Origin: Actinokineospora baliensis
GTDB lineage: Bacteria; Actinomycetota; Actinomycetes; Mycobacteriales; Pseudonocardiaceae
DNA length: 64,000 nucleotides
Assembly (NCBI RefSeq): GCF_016907695.1
Contig: NZ_JAFBCK010000001.1
Location: 1,364,001-1,428,000, forward strand
Reading direction: 5' to 3'
Part shown: positions 1 to 8,958 of the stretch, in pieces
Layout of the letters: every line of letters begins with the position of its first letter
Position numbering within the stretch: the stretch's first letter is position 1
The notes under the pieces: generated by a model
What the model was told of the DNA's origin: nothing
What the model saw: the letters and a program-made list of their open reading frames with translations, nothing else
Databases searched by the model: none
Made by a program: the position numbers and the translations under genes

Positions 1-1223
1 ATCCGCTCCTCGAGCCCGTCGTAGGTGCGCTGCAGCGCGCCCGCCTTGCGCCGGTTGCGGGTGGTGCAGTCGGCCCGGACCAGCTTGTGCAGCCGGGGCA
101 GCAGGTCACCGCCGTCGGTGACGTAGCGGCGGACCGCCGAGTCGGTCCACTCGCCCTTGCCGTAGCCGTGGAACCGCAGGTGCAGGAACACCAGCCGGGA
201 GACGTCCTCGGTGATCTCCTTCGAGTACCGCAACGCCCGCAAGCGCTTTCGGACCAGCTTGGCGCCGACCACCTCGTGGTGGTGGAAGCTCACCCCGCCG
301 CCGGGCACGTGCCTGCGGGTGTCCGGCTTGCCGATGTCGTGCAACAGCGCCGCCAACCGCAGCACCAGGTCCGGGCCGTCCTTCTCCAACGCGATCGCCT
401 GGTCGAGCACCACGAGCGAGTGCTCGTAGACGTCCTTGTGCTGGTGGTGCTCGTCGATCTCCAACCGCATCGCGGGCACCTCGGGCAGCACGTGCGCGGC
501 CAACCCGCTGTCGACGAGCAACTCGACCCCGAGCCGGGGGTGCGCGCCGCACAGCAGCTTCGACAGCTCCGCCTGCACCCGCTCCGCGGTGATCCGCTCG
601 ATCTCGCCAGCCATGTCGTGCAGCGCCGAGAGCACCCGGGGCGCGCAGGTGAAGCCGAGCTGGCTGACGAACCGCGCGGCGCGCAGCATCCGCAGCGGGT
701 CGTCGGCGAAGGACTCCTGCGGGGTGGCAGGCGTGTCGAGCACCCGGTTGGCCAGCGCGTCGAGCCCGTCGTGCGGGTCGATGAACTGCCTGGTCGACAG
801 GTCGATGGCCATCGCGTTGACGGTGAAGTCGCGGCGCACCAGGTCGGCCTCGATGGAGTCGCCGAAGCGGACCTCGGGGTTGCGGCTGACCCGGTCGTAG
901 GCGTCGGAGCGGAACGTGGTGATCTCGCACTGCGCGCCGTGCTTGGCCGCCCCGACCGTGCCGAACGCGATGCCGGTGTCCCAGATCGCGTCCGCCCAGC
1001 CTGTGACGATCTTCATGATCTCCGGCGGGCGGGCGTCGGTGGTGAAGTCGAGGTCGTTGCCGAGCCTGCCGAGCATCGCGTCGCGGACGCTGCCGCCGAC
1101 CAGGTAGAGCCGGTGCCCGGCTGCGGCGAACCGGCTGGCGAGGTCGTCGGCGACCGGGGAGACCCGCAGCAGTTCGACGACGGCGTTGCGCGCGGCATTG
1201 GTGGTGGCGGACGTTCGAGACAC
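1..1223 (-). CDS. pcnA: CCA tRNA nucleotidyltransferase (3' end runs off the window)
   Basis: Adds or repairs the 3'-CCA end of tRNAs in the cytoplasm. Reading leftward from a GTG at 1223, the frame stays open to base 1, giving about 407 residues. Residues 41-60 hold the class II nucleotidyltransferase signature LVGGSVRDAML followed by the metal-binding NDLDF pair. A tRNA-binding region with RRDFTVNAMA follows. Further on is an HD domain (HQHKDVYEH, then LLHDIGKP), as in actinobacterial Rv3907c-type enzymes. The gene is divergent from the Nudix gene, as in mycobacteria. The GTG start is the only good candidate before the catalytic motif. The remaining C-terminus lies outside the window. Confidence 0.95.
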   Translation of the reverse strand, partial: MSRTSATTNAARNAVVELLRVSPVADDLASRFAAAGHRLYLVGGSVRDAMLGRLGNDLDFTTDARPPEIMKIVTGWADAIWDTGIAFGTVGAAKHGAQCEITTFRSDAYDRVSRNPEVRFGDSIEADLVRRDFTVNAMAIDLSTRQFIDPHDGLDALANRVLDTPATPQESFADDPLRMLRAARFVSQLGFTCAPRVLSALHDMAGEIERITAERVQAELSKLLCGAHPRLGVELLVDSGLAAHVLPEVPAMRLEIDEHHQHKDVYEHSLVVLDQAIALEKDGPDLVLRLAALLHDIGKPDTRRHVPGGGVSFHHHEVVGAKLVRKRLRALRYSKEITEDVSRLVFLHLRFHGYGKGEWTDSAVRRYVTDGGDLLPRLHKLVRADCTTRNRRKAGALQRTYDGLEER

Positions 1224-1304
1224 GATGGACGAGCGTAACCGTTGTGCCGCGGCGCCGACTCGCACGCCCGTCCCCGCTGCGCCGTTCGCACTACCATCGC
1301 GGGC

Positions 1305-1853
1305 ATGCCCCCGTCGTCCGGCAGGTCCCGAGGTGCCCGTTCCGGGCGCCGGTTCCGCCGACGCGGCCGCCGGTTGACCACCGTCGACGAGACATCCGCA
1401 GGCGGGCTGGTGATCGACCCGGCCACCGACACCGTGGCGCTGATCGGGCGCCTGGACCGGCGCGGCCGTCTGCTGTGGTCGTTGCCCAAGGGCCACATCG
1501 AGCCGGGGGAGACCCCGGAGCAGACCGCGGTGCGCGAGGTCGCCGAGGAGACCGGCATCGACGGCGAGGTGATCCGGCCGCTGGGCACCATCGACTACTG
1601 GTTCATCGCCGACGGCACCAAGCGGATCCACAAAACCGTTCACCACTTCCTGCTGCGGGCCTATTCTTTCGAGCTGTCCGACGAGGACCTGGAGGTGACC
1701 GAGGTCGCGTGGGTGGCACTCGAGGAGTTGGACGACCGGCTCGCCTATGCCGACGAGCGCCGTCTGGTCCGCAAAGCCAGGCAACTACTCTCCGAGCATC
1801 CGCTCTCACCCGATCCGGTCGAGCGTGACCTACCTGAAGTCGGACGGGCCTGA
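1305..1853 (+). CDS. Nudix (MutT-type) hydrolase, MutT4-like
   Basis: A 182-residue Nudix hydrolase, a family that cleaves nucleoside diphosphate-linked substrates. Residues about 63-85 match the whole Nudix box, with G, E and the REVAEETG core in place. The N-terminus is unusually rich in Arg and Ser (about residues 5-24) before the fold begins at [10 protein letters not shown]. The ATG at 1305 is chosen because the longer frame from 1242 overlaps the divergent promoter region. It is the positional equivalent of Rv3908 (mutT4) beside pcnA. The substrate cannot be read from the sequence. Confidence 0.9.
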   Translation: MPPSSGRSRGARSGRRFRRRGRRLTTVDETSAGGLVIDPATDTVALIGRLDRRGRLLWSLPKGHIEPGETPEQTAVREVAEETGIDGEVIRPLGTIDYWFIADGTKRIHKTVHHFLLRAYSFELSDEDLEVTEVAWVALEELDDRLAYADERRLVRKARQLLSEHPLSPDPVERDLPEVGRA

Positions 1854-1874
1854 CCCGATGGCTGGAGAGAAGCC

Positions 1875-4049
1875 GTGACCACTCGACTGCGCCGCGCCGG
1901 TCTGGCGGCGCTGGCCGCCGTCTGCGCTGTGCTGGGCGCCCCGCTGACCGGCCACCCGGCCGCGGCGGAAGCGGCGACGCGACTGCGCGTCGACCTGGAC
2001 CAACTCGTACCGCGGGTGGTGGAGTCGACCACCCAGGCGGTGACCATCAGCGGCCGCATCACCAACTCGGGTGACCGCCGGGTGGACAAGATCGAGGTCC
2101 GCTTACAGCGCGGCGAGGCGCTCGACACCGAGGCGGGGCTGCGCGCTGCGCTCAACGACCCGCAGCGCACCGACGCGGTGAGCAGGCCTCCGGTCAGCTC
2201 GGCGTTCCAGCCGATCACCGACGCCCTCGACCGCGGGCAGAGCGCGCCGTTCTCCATCACCGTGCCGGTCAACGCCGAAAAGGGCGCCCTCAAGCTGGAC
2301 AAGCGCGGCGTCTACCCGCTCGTCCTCAACTTCAACGGGGTGCCCGACTACGGCCGCGCGGAGCGGGTGGGTGCGCTGAGCACGCTGCTGCCCGTGCTCG
2401 CCGTCCCCGGCGGCGGGGCCGCTGTGCCGCCTGCGGAACCCACCCAGCTCGGCGTGTTGTGGCCGCTGATCGACGAGCGCCCGCGGCGGGTCGAGACGCC
2501 CACCGACGGCAGCCGCACCGTCTTCGCCGACGACGGCCTCGCCGCGTCGCTGTCGAGCGGGCGGCTGTTCACCCTGGTCGACACCGTGCGCACCGCGGCG
2601 GCGGAGAACGCGTCCGCGTTGCGGTCCCTGTGCTTCGTCATCGACCCGGACCTGCTCGACACCGTGGTGGAGATGTCGTCGGGTTACCTGGTGCGCGCGG
2701 CCGACGGCTCGGTGTTCCAGGGCAGCGGCACCAGGACCGCGCAGCTGTGGCTGGACCGGGTCAAGGAGCTGACCCGCGGCCAGTGCGTGATCGCGCTGCC
2801 CTACGCCGACGTCGACCTGGCCGCCCTGTCCAGGGCCAACACCGGCAGCCTGATCAACATCGCGCTCGGCGAGACCGCCTCGGTCGAGGCCATCCTCGGC
2901 ACCAAGCCGCTGACCAGCACCGTCTGGCCAGACGGCGGCACTCTCGACGCCCGCACCCTGGCGACCCTCGCGGCCACCGGGCGCACCACGGTCATCGCCG
3001 ACGCGACCAGGGTCCGCGACGCCAAGGGCGAGGTCCCGTACACGCTGGGCACGAACCTGCGCACCATCCCCTACGACCAGCTCGTGGCCTCCTCGCTCGC
3101 GCCGAAGACCCCGGTCGACGACTCCGGGGTGAAGACCTCGTCGATCCAGAACGGCCTGGCGACGCTGGTCTTCCGCGGCGGCTTCCAGACCACGCCCGGC
3201 CAGCGCGTGCTGGTCGCCCCGCCGCGCCGGTGGAGCGCGACCGCGGCCGAGCTGACCGTGTTCCTGCGGACCGTGTGGTCGCTGGAGAGCCAGGGGTTCA
3301 TCGACCCGCTCGGCCTCGACGGCCTGGTCAGCGGCCCCGACAACGGCACGGCTGGCGCGCTGGACTACACCGCGACCGACAGCGCGGCCGAGGTGCCCGC
3401 CCCGACGACCGCCGAGATCGCCAAGGTCGACGCGGTGCAGCGGGACCTGGTGGAGAACGTGCTGTTCGAGGACGACACCCGCCAGGTCGACCCGGCCGAC
3501 CTCATCAAGCCGATGCGCTACGCCCTGGTCAGGGCCGGGTCCAGTGCCTGGCGCGGTGACCCCGAGCGGGCGGAGCGGGCCACCACCGCGGTGACCGACC
3601 AGCTCAACGCCCTGCTCGCGCAGGTGTCGGTGACCGACCCGGGCCGTCCGCTGTCGCTGGCGTCCAAGGACAGCCCGCTGCCGGTGTTCATCACCAACGG
3701 CCTGCCGGTCACCGTCCGCGCGAAGATCAACGTCGGCGCCACCCCCGGGCTGCGGCCCGAGGAGGCCGTCGTGGTGCGCATCCCGGCCAAAGCGGGCATC
3801 CCGCGCTACCTGCCCGCCGAGGTCACCCGGTCCGGCCGCTTCACCGTCACCATCTGGCTCACCACCGACAGTGGGACCCTGCTCGGCAAGTCGTCCCGGT
3901 TGGAACTGAACTCCACCTCGTACGGCAGCATCACCATCGCGGTCACGGCGACGGCGGCGGGCGTGCTGGTGCTGCTGGTGGGTCTGCGGCTGTTCCGCCG
4001 GATCCGCGCGGCAGGCCGGGCCAGGGCTGCTGCCGAGAGCGAACTCTGA
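1875..4049 (+). CDS. Secreted, membrane-anchored DUF6049-like protein (Rv3909 equivalent)
   Basis: A 724-residue envelope protein. Residues 1-32 form a signal peptide (Arg-rich start, Ala/Leu core, cleavage near HPAAAEA). A large extracytoplasmic region follows, and one transmembrane helix lies near residues 690-712, ending in a short Arg-rich cytoplasmic tail. The GTG start has a GGAGAG ribosome site at 1864-1869. It sits 25 bp upstream of murJ and in the order of M. tuberculosis Rv3909-Rv3910, so an envelope role linked to lipid II export is plausible. That role is inferred from context only; no catalytic motif is visible. Confidence 0.8.
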   Translation: MTTRLRRAGLAALAAVCAVLGAPLTGHPAAAEAATRLRVDLDQLVPRVVESTTQAVTISGRITNSGDRRVDKIEVRLQRGEALDTEAGLRAALNDPQRTDAVSRPPVSSAFQPITDALDRGQSAPFSITVPVNAEKGALKLDKRGVYPLVLNFNGVPDYGRAERVGALSTLLPVLAVPGGGAAVPPAEPTQLGVLWPLIDERPRRVETPTDGSRTVFADDGLAASLSSGRLFTLVDTVRTAAAENASALRSLCFVIDPDLLDTVVEMSSGYLVRAADGSVFQGSGTRTAQLWLDRVKELTRGQCVIALPYADVDLAALSRANTGSLINIALGETASVEAILGTKPLTSTVWPDGGTLDARTLATLAATGRTTVIADATRVRDAKGEVPYTLGTNLRTIPYDQLVASSLAPKTPVDDSGVKTSSIQNGLATLVFRGGFQTTPGQRVLVAPPRRWSATAAELTVFLRTVWSLESQGFIDPLGLDGLVSGPDNGTAGALDYTATDSAAEVPAPTTAEIAKVDAVQRDLVENVLFEDDTRQVDPADLIKPMRYALVRAGSSAWRGDPERAERATTAVTDQLNALLAQVSVTDPGRPLSLASKDSPLPVFITNGLPVTVRAKINVGATPGLRPEEAVVVRIPAKAGIPRYLPAEVTRSGRFTVTIWLTTDSGTLLGKSSRLELNSTSYGSITIAVTATAAGVLVLLVGLRLFRRIRAAGRARAAAESEL

Positions 4050-4074
4050 GCGGCACCACAGCAGGGACGGGCGG

Positions 4075-5709
4075 ATGGACAGGACGGCGACTGTGACGAA
4101 GGGCGAACCCGCGGGCGGGTCGACGCCGTCGCTGGCCAAGGCGAGCGGGTCGATGGCCATCGCCACGCTGGTCAGCCGGATCACCGGGTTCGGCTGGAAG
4201 ATGGTGATGGCCTGGCTGATCGGCATCAACGTCGCCACCGACTCGTTCACCATCGCCAACACGCTGCCCAACATCATCTTCGAGCTGCTGCTCGGCGGGG
4301 TGCTGGCCAGCATCGTGGTCCCGCTGCTGGTCCGCTCGCAGAGCGACGACGACGGCGGCGCCGAGTACACCAACCGGCTGCTCACCGTCGGGCTGACCGG
4401 CCTGGCCGTCGGCACCCTGCTCGCGGTCGCCGCCGCCCCGCTGTTCACCGCGGTCTACGTCGACGACTCCACCGGCAAGGCCAACCCGGAGCTGGTCACC
4501 GCGTTCGCCTACCTGTTGCTGCCGGAGATCCTGTTCTACGGCCTGTTCGCGCTGCTGTCGGCGATCCTGCAGGCCAAGCACGTGTTCGGGCCGACGGCGT
4601 GGGCGCCGGTGGTCAACAACCTGGTGATCCTTGCGACGCTGGTCACCTACTGGGCGCTGCCCGGCGACATCTCGCTCGACCCGGTGCGGATGGGTGACCC
4701 GAAGCTGCTGGTGCTGGGCATCGGCACCACACTGGGCATCGTCGTGCAGGCGGTGGTGCTGCTGCCCGCGCTGCGCCGCATCGGCTTCAAGTTCCGCTGG
4801 ACGTGGGGGATCGACGCCCGGCTGCGCGAGTTCGGCGGGCTGGCGCTGTGGATCCTGGGGTACGTCGCGATCAGCCAGGTCGGCATGGTCATCACCCAGC
4901 GGGTGCTCACCGTCGCGGCCTCCGGCGGCGTGTCGATCTACTCCAACGCCTGGTTGCTGTTCCAGCTGCCGTACGGGGTCATCGGGGTCTCGCTGCTGAC
5001 GGCGATCCTGCCCAGGATGAGCAAGGCGGCCGCCGACGGGGACACGCAGAAGCTGGTCGACGACCTGTCCACCGGCAGCAGGCTCTCCGCGGTGATGCTG
5101 ATCCCGATCAGCGCGGTGCTGACCATCATCGGCGCTTCCCTCGGTGTCGCGCTCTTCGGCGCGGGCGAGGCGGGCATCGAGCAGTCGCAGCGGCTCGGGC
5201 ACGCGCTGGCGTTCTCCGCGTTCGGCCTGCTGCCCTACGCGCTGGTGATGCTGCAGCTTCGGGTGTTCTACGCGATGAAGGACGCGCGGACGCCGACCCT
5301 GATCATGGTCGTGATGACCGTGGTGAAGATCCCGCTGCTGTACATGTGCGGCGCACTGGTCCGCCCGGACCAGGTGGTCATCGGGGTGCTGCTGGTCAAC
5401 TCGCTGACCTTCGTGGTCGGCGCGGTGCTCGGCCAGATGTGGTTGTGGGTGCGGTTGGGGAACCTGCACAGCAAGAAGATCGTCAGGGTGATCGCGGTGT
5501 GCGTGCTCGCCGGTGCGGTCGGCGGGGGCGCGGCGTGGGGGCTGAGTCTCCTGCTGCCCGAGGTGGACTCCCTGGTCACCGCGTGGGTGAGCGTGGTCGT
5601 GCTGGGCCCGGTGGCCTGCCTGGTCGCCTTCGGTGTGCTCGTCGCGCTGAAGGTGCCCGAGTTGAAGCCCGCTACCAGCCGAATCACCCGACTGGTGCGC
5701 AGGGGCTGA
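4075..5709 (+). CDS. murJ: Lipid II flippase MurJ (MviN family)
   Basis: A 544-residue polytopic membrane protein of the MATE-like MurJ family. The family flips lipid II across the cytoplasmic membrane for peptidoglycan synthesis. Hydrophobic segments alternate along the whole length, consistent with 14 helices, and the family motif around NTLPNIIFELLLGG is present near residue 60. In M. tuberculosis the homologue (Rv3910) continues into a pseudokinase and a sugar-binding-like domain. Here the frame stops after the flippase, and those domains form the next gene. Confidence 0.93.
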   Translation: MDRTATVTKGEPAGGSTPSLAKASGSMAIATLVSRITGFGWKMVMAWLIGINVATDSFTIANTLPNIIFELLLGGVLASIVVPLLVRSQSDDDGGAEYTNRLLTVGLTGLAVGTLLAVAAAPLFTAVYVDDSTGKANPELVTAFAYLLLPEILFYGLFALLSAILQAKHVFGPTAWAPVVNNLVILATLVTYWALPGDISLDPVRMGDPKLLVLGIGTTLGIVVQAVVLLPALRRIGFKFRWTWGIDARLREFGGLALWILGYVAISQVGMVITQRVLTVAASGGVSIYSNAWLLFQLPYGVIGVSLLTAILPRMSKAAADGDTQKLVDDLSTGSRLSAVMLIPISAVLTIIGASLGVALFGAGEAGIEQSQRLGHALAFSAFGLLPYALVMLQLRVFYAMKDARTPTLIMVVMTVVKIPLLYMCGALVRPDQVVIGVLLVNSLTFVVGAVLGQMWLWVRLGNLHSKKIVRVIAVCVLAGAVGGGAAWGLSLLLPEVDSLVTAWVSVVVLGPVACLVAFGVLVALKVPELKPATSRITRLVRRG

Positions 5710-5778
5710 CCCGCTCCGTCACCGGTGGGCCGTCGAGTTCACGTAGGCTCGGAACTGGAACGGCAGGTGGAGAGTGTG

Positions 5779-7344
5779 GTGACAACGAGGCGGACCGAGT
5801 ACCCGGCGGGCGCGCCGGGCGAGGGAGCGGCTGGCGGACAGGCCAGGCCCGGCTTCCTCGTCCCCGGCAGCGCGGTCGGCGACGGCCGGTACCGGCTGCT
5901 CGCCGAGTTCGGCCTCGACGAGCGGGTCAACGCCCACCTCTGGCGGGCGCAGGACAACCAGCTGCGCCGCGATGTCGGGCTGACCATGCTGGTGGGTGAC
6001 CCGGCCGACGCGAAGGCCGCGGGCGCCGCCCGCAAGATGCTCGAGCGGACCATGCACGCGGCCCGCATCACCCACCCGGGGACCTCCCGGGTGCTGGACG
6101 TGCTGGGCCCGGGCAACGGCATCGGGCCGACCGAGGGGCTGCTCGGCATCGTGGTCGCCGACTGGTCGCACGGCACCGACCTGGTCGACGTGATCGCCGA
6201 ACACCCGTTGCCGCCCTCGACCGCGGCCAGGCTGCTCGAACCGCTGGCCGCCGCGGTCGAACTGGCGCACCACTCGGGCATGGTGCTGGGCGTCGACCAC
6301 CCGCAGCGGGTTCGGGTCACCCCGGACGGTGTGCTGCGGCTGTCGTTCCCCGGTCCACTGCCTGAGGCGACGCTGCAAGACGACGTTCGCGGCCTAGGCG
6401 CGATCCTCTACCTCTTGCTCACCGGTCGGTGGCCGCTGCGCAACGCTCCTGGCCTGCCGCACGCGCCATTGGCGGCAGACGGTCAGGTAGTTCCGCCGCG
6501 CGCCCTCTTCCCGTACGTCCCGTACGAGCTGTCCTCAGCCGCCGTGCGAAGCCTCACCGACGACGCGACCGGCGGCATCCGCACCAGCTCCGGTCTGCTG
6601 CGCGTGCTGGAGCGGGCCAAGCTCAACGAGGACGCCACCCAGAGCATCGCCGCGATCACCGACGACCCCGAGGAAGACGTCGACGACGACGGCGCGGTGT
6701 GGACCACCCGCCGCCCGCACAACGACCGCACCAAGCGGCGGAAGCTGGCCATCGGCGTCACCGCCCTGGCCGTGGCCACCGTCGGCGTGCTCGCCTGGGT
6801 CGGCATGCAGCTGATCAGCTTCTTCGGCGACGACAGCCCCAGCGCGGGCGGGCCGACCGTGGTCGCCACCGCACCCGGCAACGCGGAGAACAACCCCAAG
6901 CCGCCCAACCCCGGTCAGCCGATCCAGGCCGCGGGCGTGCAGGTCTACAACGTCAAGGGCACCCCGGACAGCCCGCGCCGGGCGAACCGGGCGGTCGACG
7001 GCGACCCGAAGACCTCCTGGAAGACCGACAAGTACCAGCAGCCCTTCCCCGCGCTCAAGCCGGGCGTCGGGATCATGGCGGCCTTCGCCGAGCCGGTGCC
7101 CTTCGCCGAGGTCGTCATCGACTCGCCGAGCGCGGGCACCGTGGTCGAGATCCGCACCGCGCCGTCGGAGAAGCCCGGCCTCGACGAGACGAAGGTCATC
7201 GGCAGGGCCACCCTGCAGTCGGGCCAGAACCGGTTGCAGCTCGACAGCGCCGAACCCACCCAGCACCTGCTGATCTGGATCACCACCCTGGGCGATGGCA
7301 ACGTCTCGGAGATCACCGAGATCGGCTTCGTCCGCGCCCAGTGA
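5779..7344 (+). CDS. Membrane pseudokinase with C-terminal discoidin-like domain (MviN C-half equivalent)
   Basis: About 521 residues, from a GTG at 5779 preceded by AGGTGGAG (5765-5772); a longer in-frame start exists at 5725. The N-terminal part has a Ser/Thr kinase fold but lacks catalytic motifs: GVDHPQRVRV stands where HRDLKPxN is expected, and there is no DFG. One transmembrane helix lies near residues 320-342. The extracytoplasmic C-terminus resembles an F5/8-type carbohydrate-binding fold (DGDPKTSWKTDKY near its start). It corresponds to the C-terminal half of mycobacterial MviN, whose phosphorylated pseudokinase recruits FhaA. An adaptor role with the neighbouring MurJ is inferred. 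Confidence 0.82.
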   Translation: MTTRRTEYPAGAPGEGAAGGQARPGFLVPGSAVGDGRYRLLAEFGLDERVNAHLWRAQDNQLRRDVGLTMLVGDPADAKAAGAARKMLERTMHAARITHPGTSRVLDVLGPGNGIGPTEGLLGIVVADWSHGTDLVDVIAEHPLPPSTAARLLEPLAAAVELAHHSGMVLGVDHPQRVRVTPDGVLRLSFPGPLPEATLQDDVRGLGAILYLLLTGRWPLRNAPGLPHAPLAADGQVVPPRALFPYVPYELSSAAVRSLTDDATGGIRTSSGLLRVLERAKLNEDATQSIAAITDDPEEDVDDDGAVWTTRRPHNDRTKRRKLAIGVTALAVATVGVLAWVGMQLISFFGDDSPSAGGPTVVATAPGNAENNPKPPNPGQPIQAAGVQVYNVKGTPDSPRRANRAVDGDPKTSWKTDKYQQPFPALKPGVGIMAAFAEPVPFAEVVIDSPSAGTVVEIRTAPSEKPGLDETKVIGRATLQSGQNRLQLDSAEPTQHLLIWITTLGDGNVSEITEIGFVRAQ

Positions 7345-7391
7345 CGCCTCTTGCCTGGTCGACGCGGGCTTCAGCGGTAAGGCGACCGCCC

Positions 7392-7397
7392 TATACG
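7392..7397 (+). promoter_or_regulatory. Candidate -10 element for sigM
   Basis: TATACG ends eight bases before the sigM GTG at 7406. If it is the -10 element, transcription would begin at or next to the start codon, giving a leaderless or near-leaderless mRNA. No convincing -35 element is visible. Confidence 0.35.
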
Positions 7398-7405
7398 CTG
7401 TCCGG

Positions 7406-8035
7406 GTGACTGCCGCAGCCAGCTCGGACGCCGACCTCATAGCGGCGCACGCCGCGGGAGACCAACACGCGTTCGCCGAGCTCGTGCGCAGACACCGTGA
7501 CCGGATGTGGGCCGTCGCCCTGCGCACCCTGCGGGACCCGGAAGAGGCCGCCGACGCGCTGCAGGAGGCCTTCATCTCCGCCTTCCGCGCCGCCGGGTCC
7601 TTCCGCGCCGAGTCCCAGGTCACCACTTGGCTGCACCGGATCGTGGTCAACGCCTGCCTCGACCGGGTGCGCCGCAAGCAGGCCCGACCCACCGTCCCGC
7701 TGCCCGAGGCCGGGCCGGGCGAACCGGTCACCCCGCGCGACGCCATGGCCGAGCGGGAGACGCACCTCGTCGTGCGCACCGCGCTGGCCGAGTTGTCCGA
7801 GGAACAACGGGTGCCGATCGTCCTGGTCGACGTCGAGGGCTATTCGGTGGCCGAGACCGCCAAGCTGCTCGGCATCGCGGAGGGCACCGTCAAGTCGCGG
7901 TGCGCACGGGGCCGGGCCAAGTTGGCGAAAGTTCTCGGACATCTGCGGAACCCCGATGCAGATGCGAACGTCCCAGGTGGCGCTGTCGCAGACGGTCGAG
8001 ACATGCCGCACAGGCGCCACTGGGAGGGACGATGA
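7406..8035 (+). CDS. sigM: ECF RNA polymerase sigma factor, SigM-like
   Basis: A 209-residue ECF sigma factor. Region 2 covers about residues 14-60 (ELVRRHRDRMWAVAL, then DALQEAFISAF). Region 4 covers about 128-175 (EEQRVPIVLVDVEGYS and the helix-turn-helix TAKLLGIAEGTVKSR). The GTG at 7406 is preferred over the upstream in-frame ATG at 7295, which lies inside the pseudokinase gene. Its stop overlaps the start of the anti-sigma gene (ATGA), so the pair is translationally coupled. Position matches Rv3911 (sigM) between mviN and trxB. Confidence 0.92.
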   Translation: MTAAASSDADLIAAHAAGDQHAFAELVRRHRDRMWAVALRTLRDPEEAADALQEAFISAFRAAGSFRAESQVTTWLHRIVVNACLDRVRRKQARPTVPLPEAGPGEPVTPRDAMAERETHLVVRTALAELSEEQRVPIVLVDVEGYSVAETAKLLGIAEGTVKSRCARGRAKLAKVLGHLRNPDADANVPGGAVADGRDMPHRRHWEGR

Positions 8036-8799
8036 CGGACGAGCCTCGGGGCGGTGCCCCCGACGGGCCGCCATGGTCAGTCGACCTGTTGGCGGACCTG
8101 CACGCGGGCGTCCTCGACCCCGCGCGCTCCGCTCAGCTGTGGGCCAGGGTCAACACCGACCCGGACGCCAGAGCCATCGTCGAGGCGCTGGAGTCGGTCA
8201 AGGTCGGCCTCGGTGAGCTCGCCGCAGCCCCGGTTGCGCCCATGCCTGCCCACTACGCAGCGCGACTGGACGCGGCCCTCGGCGCCGAAGCCCAGCGCGC
8301 CTTCGGCGGCGTTGCCGTCCAAGACCCGCCCCGGCCCGGCATCGCACCCGTGGTCGACCTGGCCGAGGCCAGGCGCAAGCGGGGTCGGCGCACCGCCTGG
8401 GGTGTCGGATTGTTGACCGCGGCCGCCGCGGCGGTGGCGATCGGCTACGGCGTCCTGCCCAAGACCCAGGAGACCGGCGGCATCGCCGAACCGGCCCCCA
8501 CCGCGGGCGACGCCCAGACCCCGCTCGCGGTCAGCAGCGGCAACGTCGGCGAGGCCGCGCCCAGGGTGCTGGGCAAGAAGGACTACGGGCCGCTCAAGGA
8601 CGAGGCGAGCCTGAAGCGCTGCCTGAGCGCCAACCAGTTCAGCGACGGCACCGCGCCGATCGGGGTCGCGCCGGTCACCTTCGACGGCAAGTCAGCGGTG
8701 TTCGCCCTGCTGCTCGTGCCGGGCGACTCCAGCCGCTGGCAGGTCTTGGTCGTCGAGCCCGACTGCACCGCCCTGTTCAAGGACAAGATCGGCCGCTGA
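8032..8799 (+). CDS. Anti-sigma factor for SigM (RsmA-like)
   Basis: A 255-residue single-pass membrane protein. The cytoplasmic N-terminus (1-121) begins with a helical DLLADLHAG segment typical of ECF anti-sigma domains. A transmembrane helix follows at about 122-143, and the outer domain ends with paired Cys (CLSANQF and EPDC), possibly disulfide-bonded. It starts inside the sigM stop codon. The layout matches Rv3911-Rv3912. No CHCC zinc motif is present. Binding to this SigM is inferred from the coupling. Confidence 0.85.
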   Translation: MTDEPRGGAPDGPPWSVDLLADLHAGVLDPARSAQLWARVNTDPDARAIVEALESVKVGLGELAAAPVAPMPAHYAARLDAALGAEAQRAFGGVAVQDPPRPGIAPVVDLAEARRKRGRRTAWGVGLLTAAAAAVAIGYGVLPKTQETGGIAEPAPTAGDAQTPLAVSSGNVGEAAPRVLGKKDYGPLKDEASLKRCLSANQFSDGTAPIGVAPVTFDGKSAVFALLLVPGDSSRWQVLVVEPDCTALFKDKIGR

Positions 8800-8812
8800 T
8801 CGGCCGACCGTG

Positions 8813-8842
8813 CGATGGCCCCGCCACCCGGCGGGGCCATCG
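8813..8842 (+). terminator. Hairpin terminator after the anti-sigma gene
   Basis: A perfect 13-bp stem (8813-8825 with 8830-8842) closes a 4-base loop 13 bases after the stop. No U-tract follows, as is common in high-GC actinobacteria. It separates sigM and its anti-sigma gene from trxB. Confidence 0.75.
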
Positions 8843-8878
8843 CCTTGTCGTGGGTGCGGGCCATCACCGCGCAACCCC

Positions 8879-8905
8879 GGAACAAGCGGGACCTACGATC
8901 GCGTT
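8879..8905 (+). promoter_or_regulatory. SigR/SigH-type promoter of trxB
   Basis: GGAAC (8879-8883), an 18-base spacer and CGTT (8902-8905) match the thiol-oxidative-stress promoter consensus GGAAT-N18-GTT of Streptomyces SigR and mycobacterial SigH. It lies about 55 bases before the trxB start. Known trxBA operons are SigR/SigH targets, so disulfide-stress induction is likely. Confidence 0.7.
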
Positions 8906-8958
8906 GACAAGCAGTGTGGACCGGACGGCACCGTCCGGCGAAGGTCGATGGAGGGCAG

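Noticed and set aside
2103..4448. A 781-codon minus-strand frame across the DUF6049-like gene and murJ
   Set aside because: It is a shadow of two well-supported genes and has no recognisable domain.
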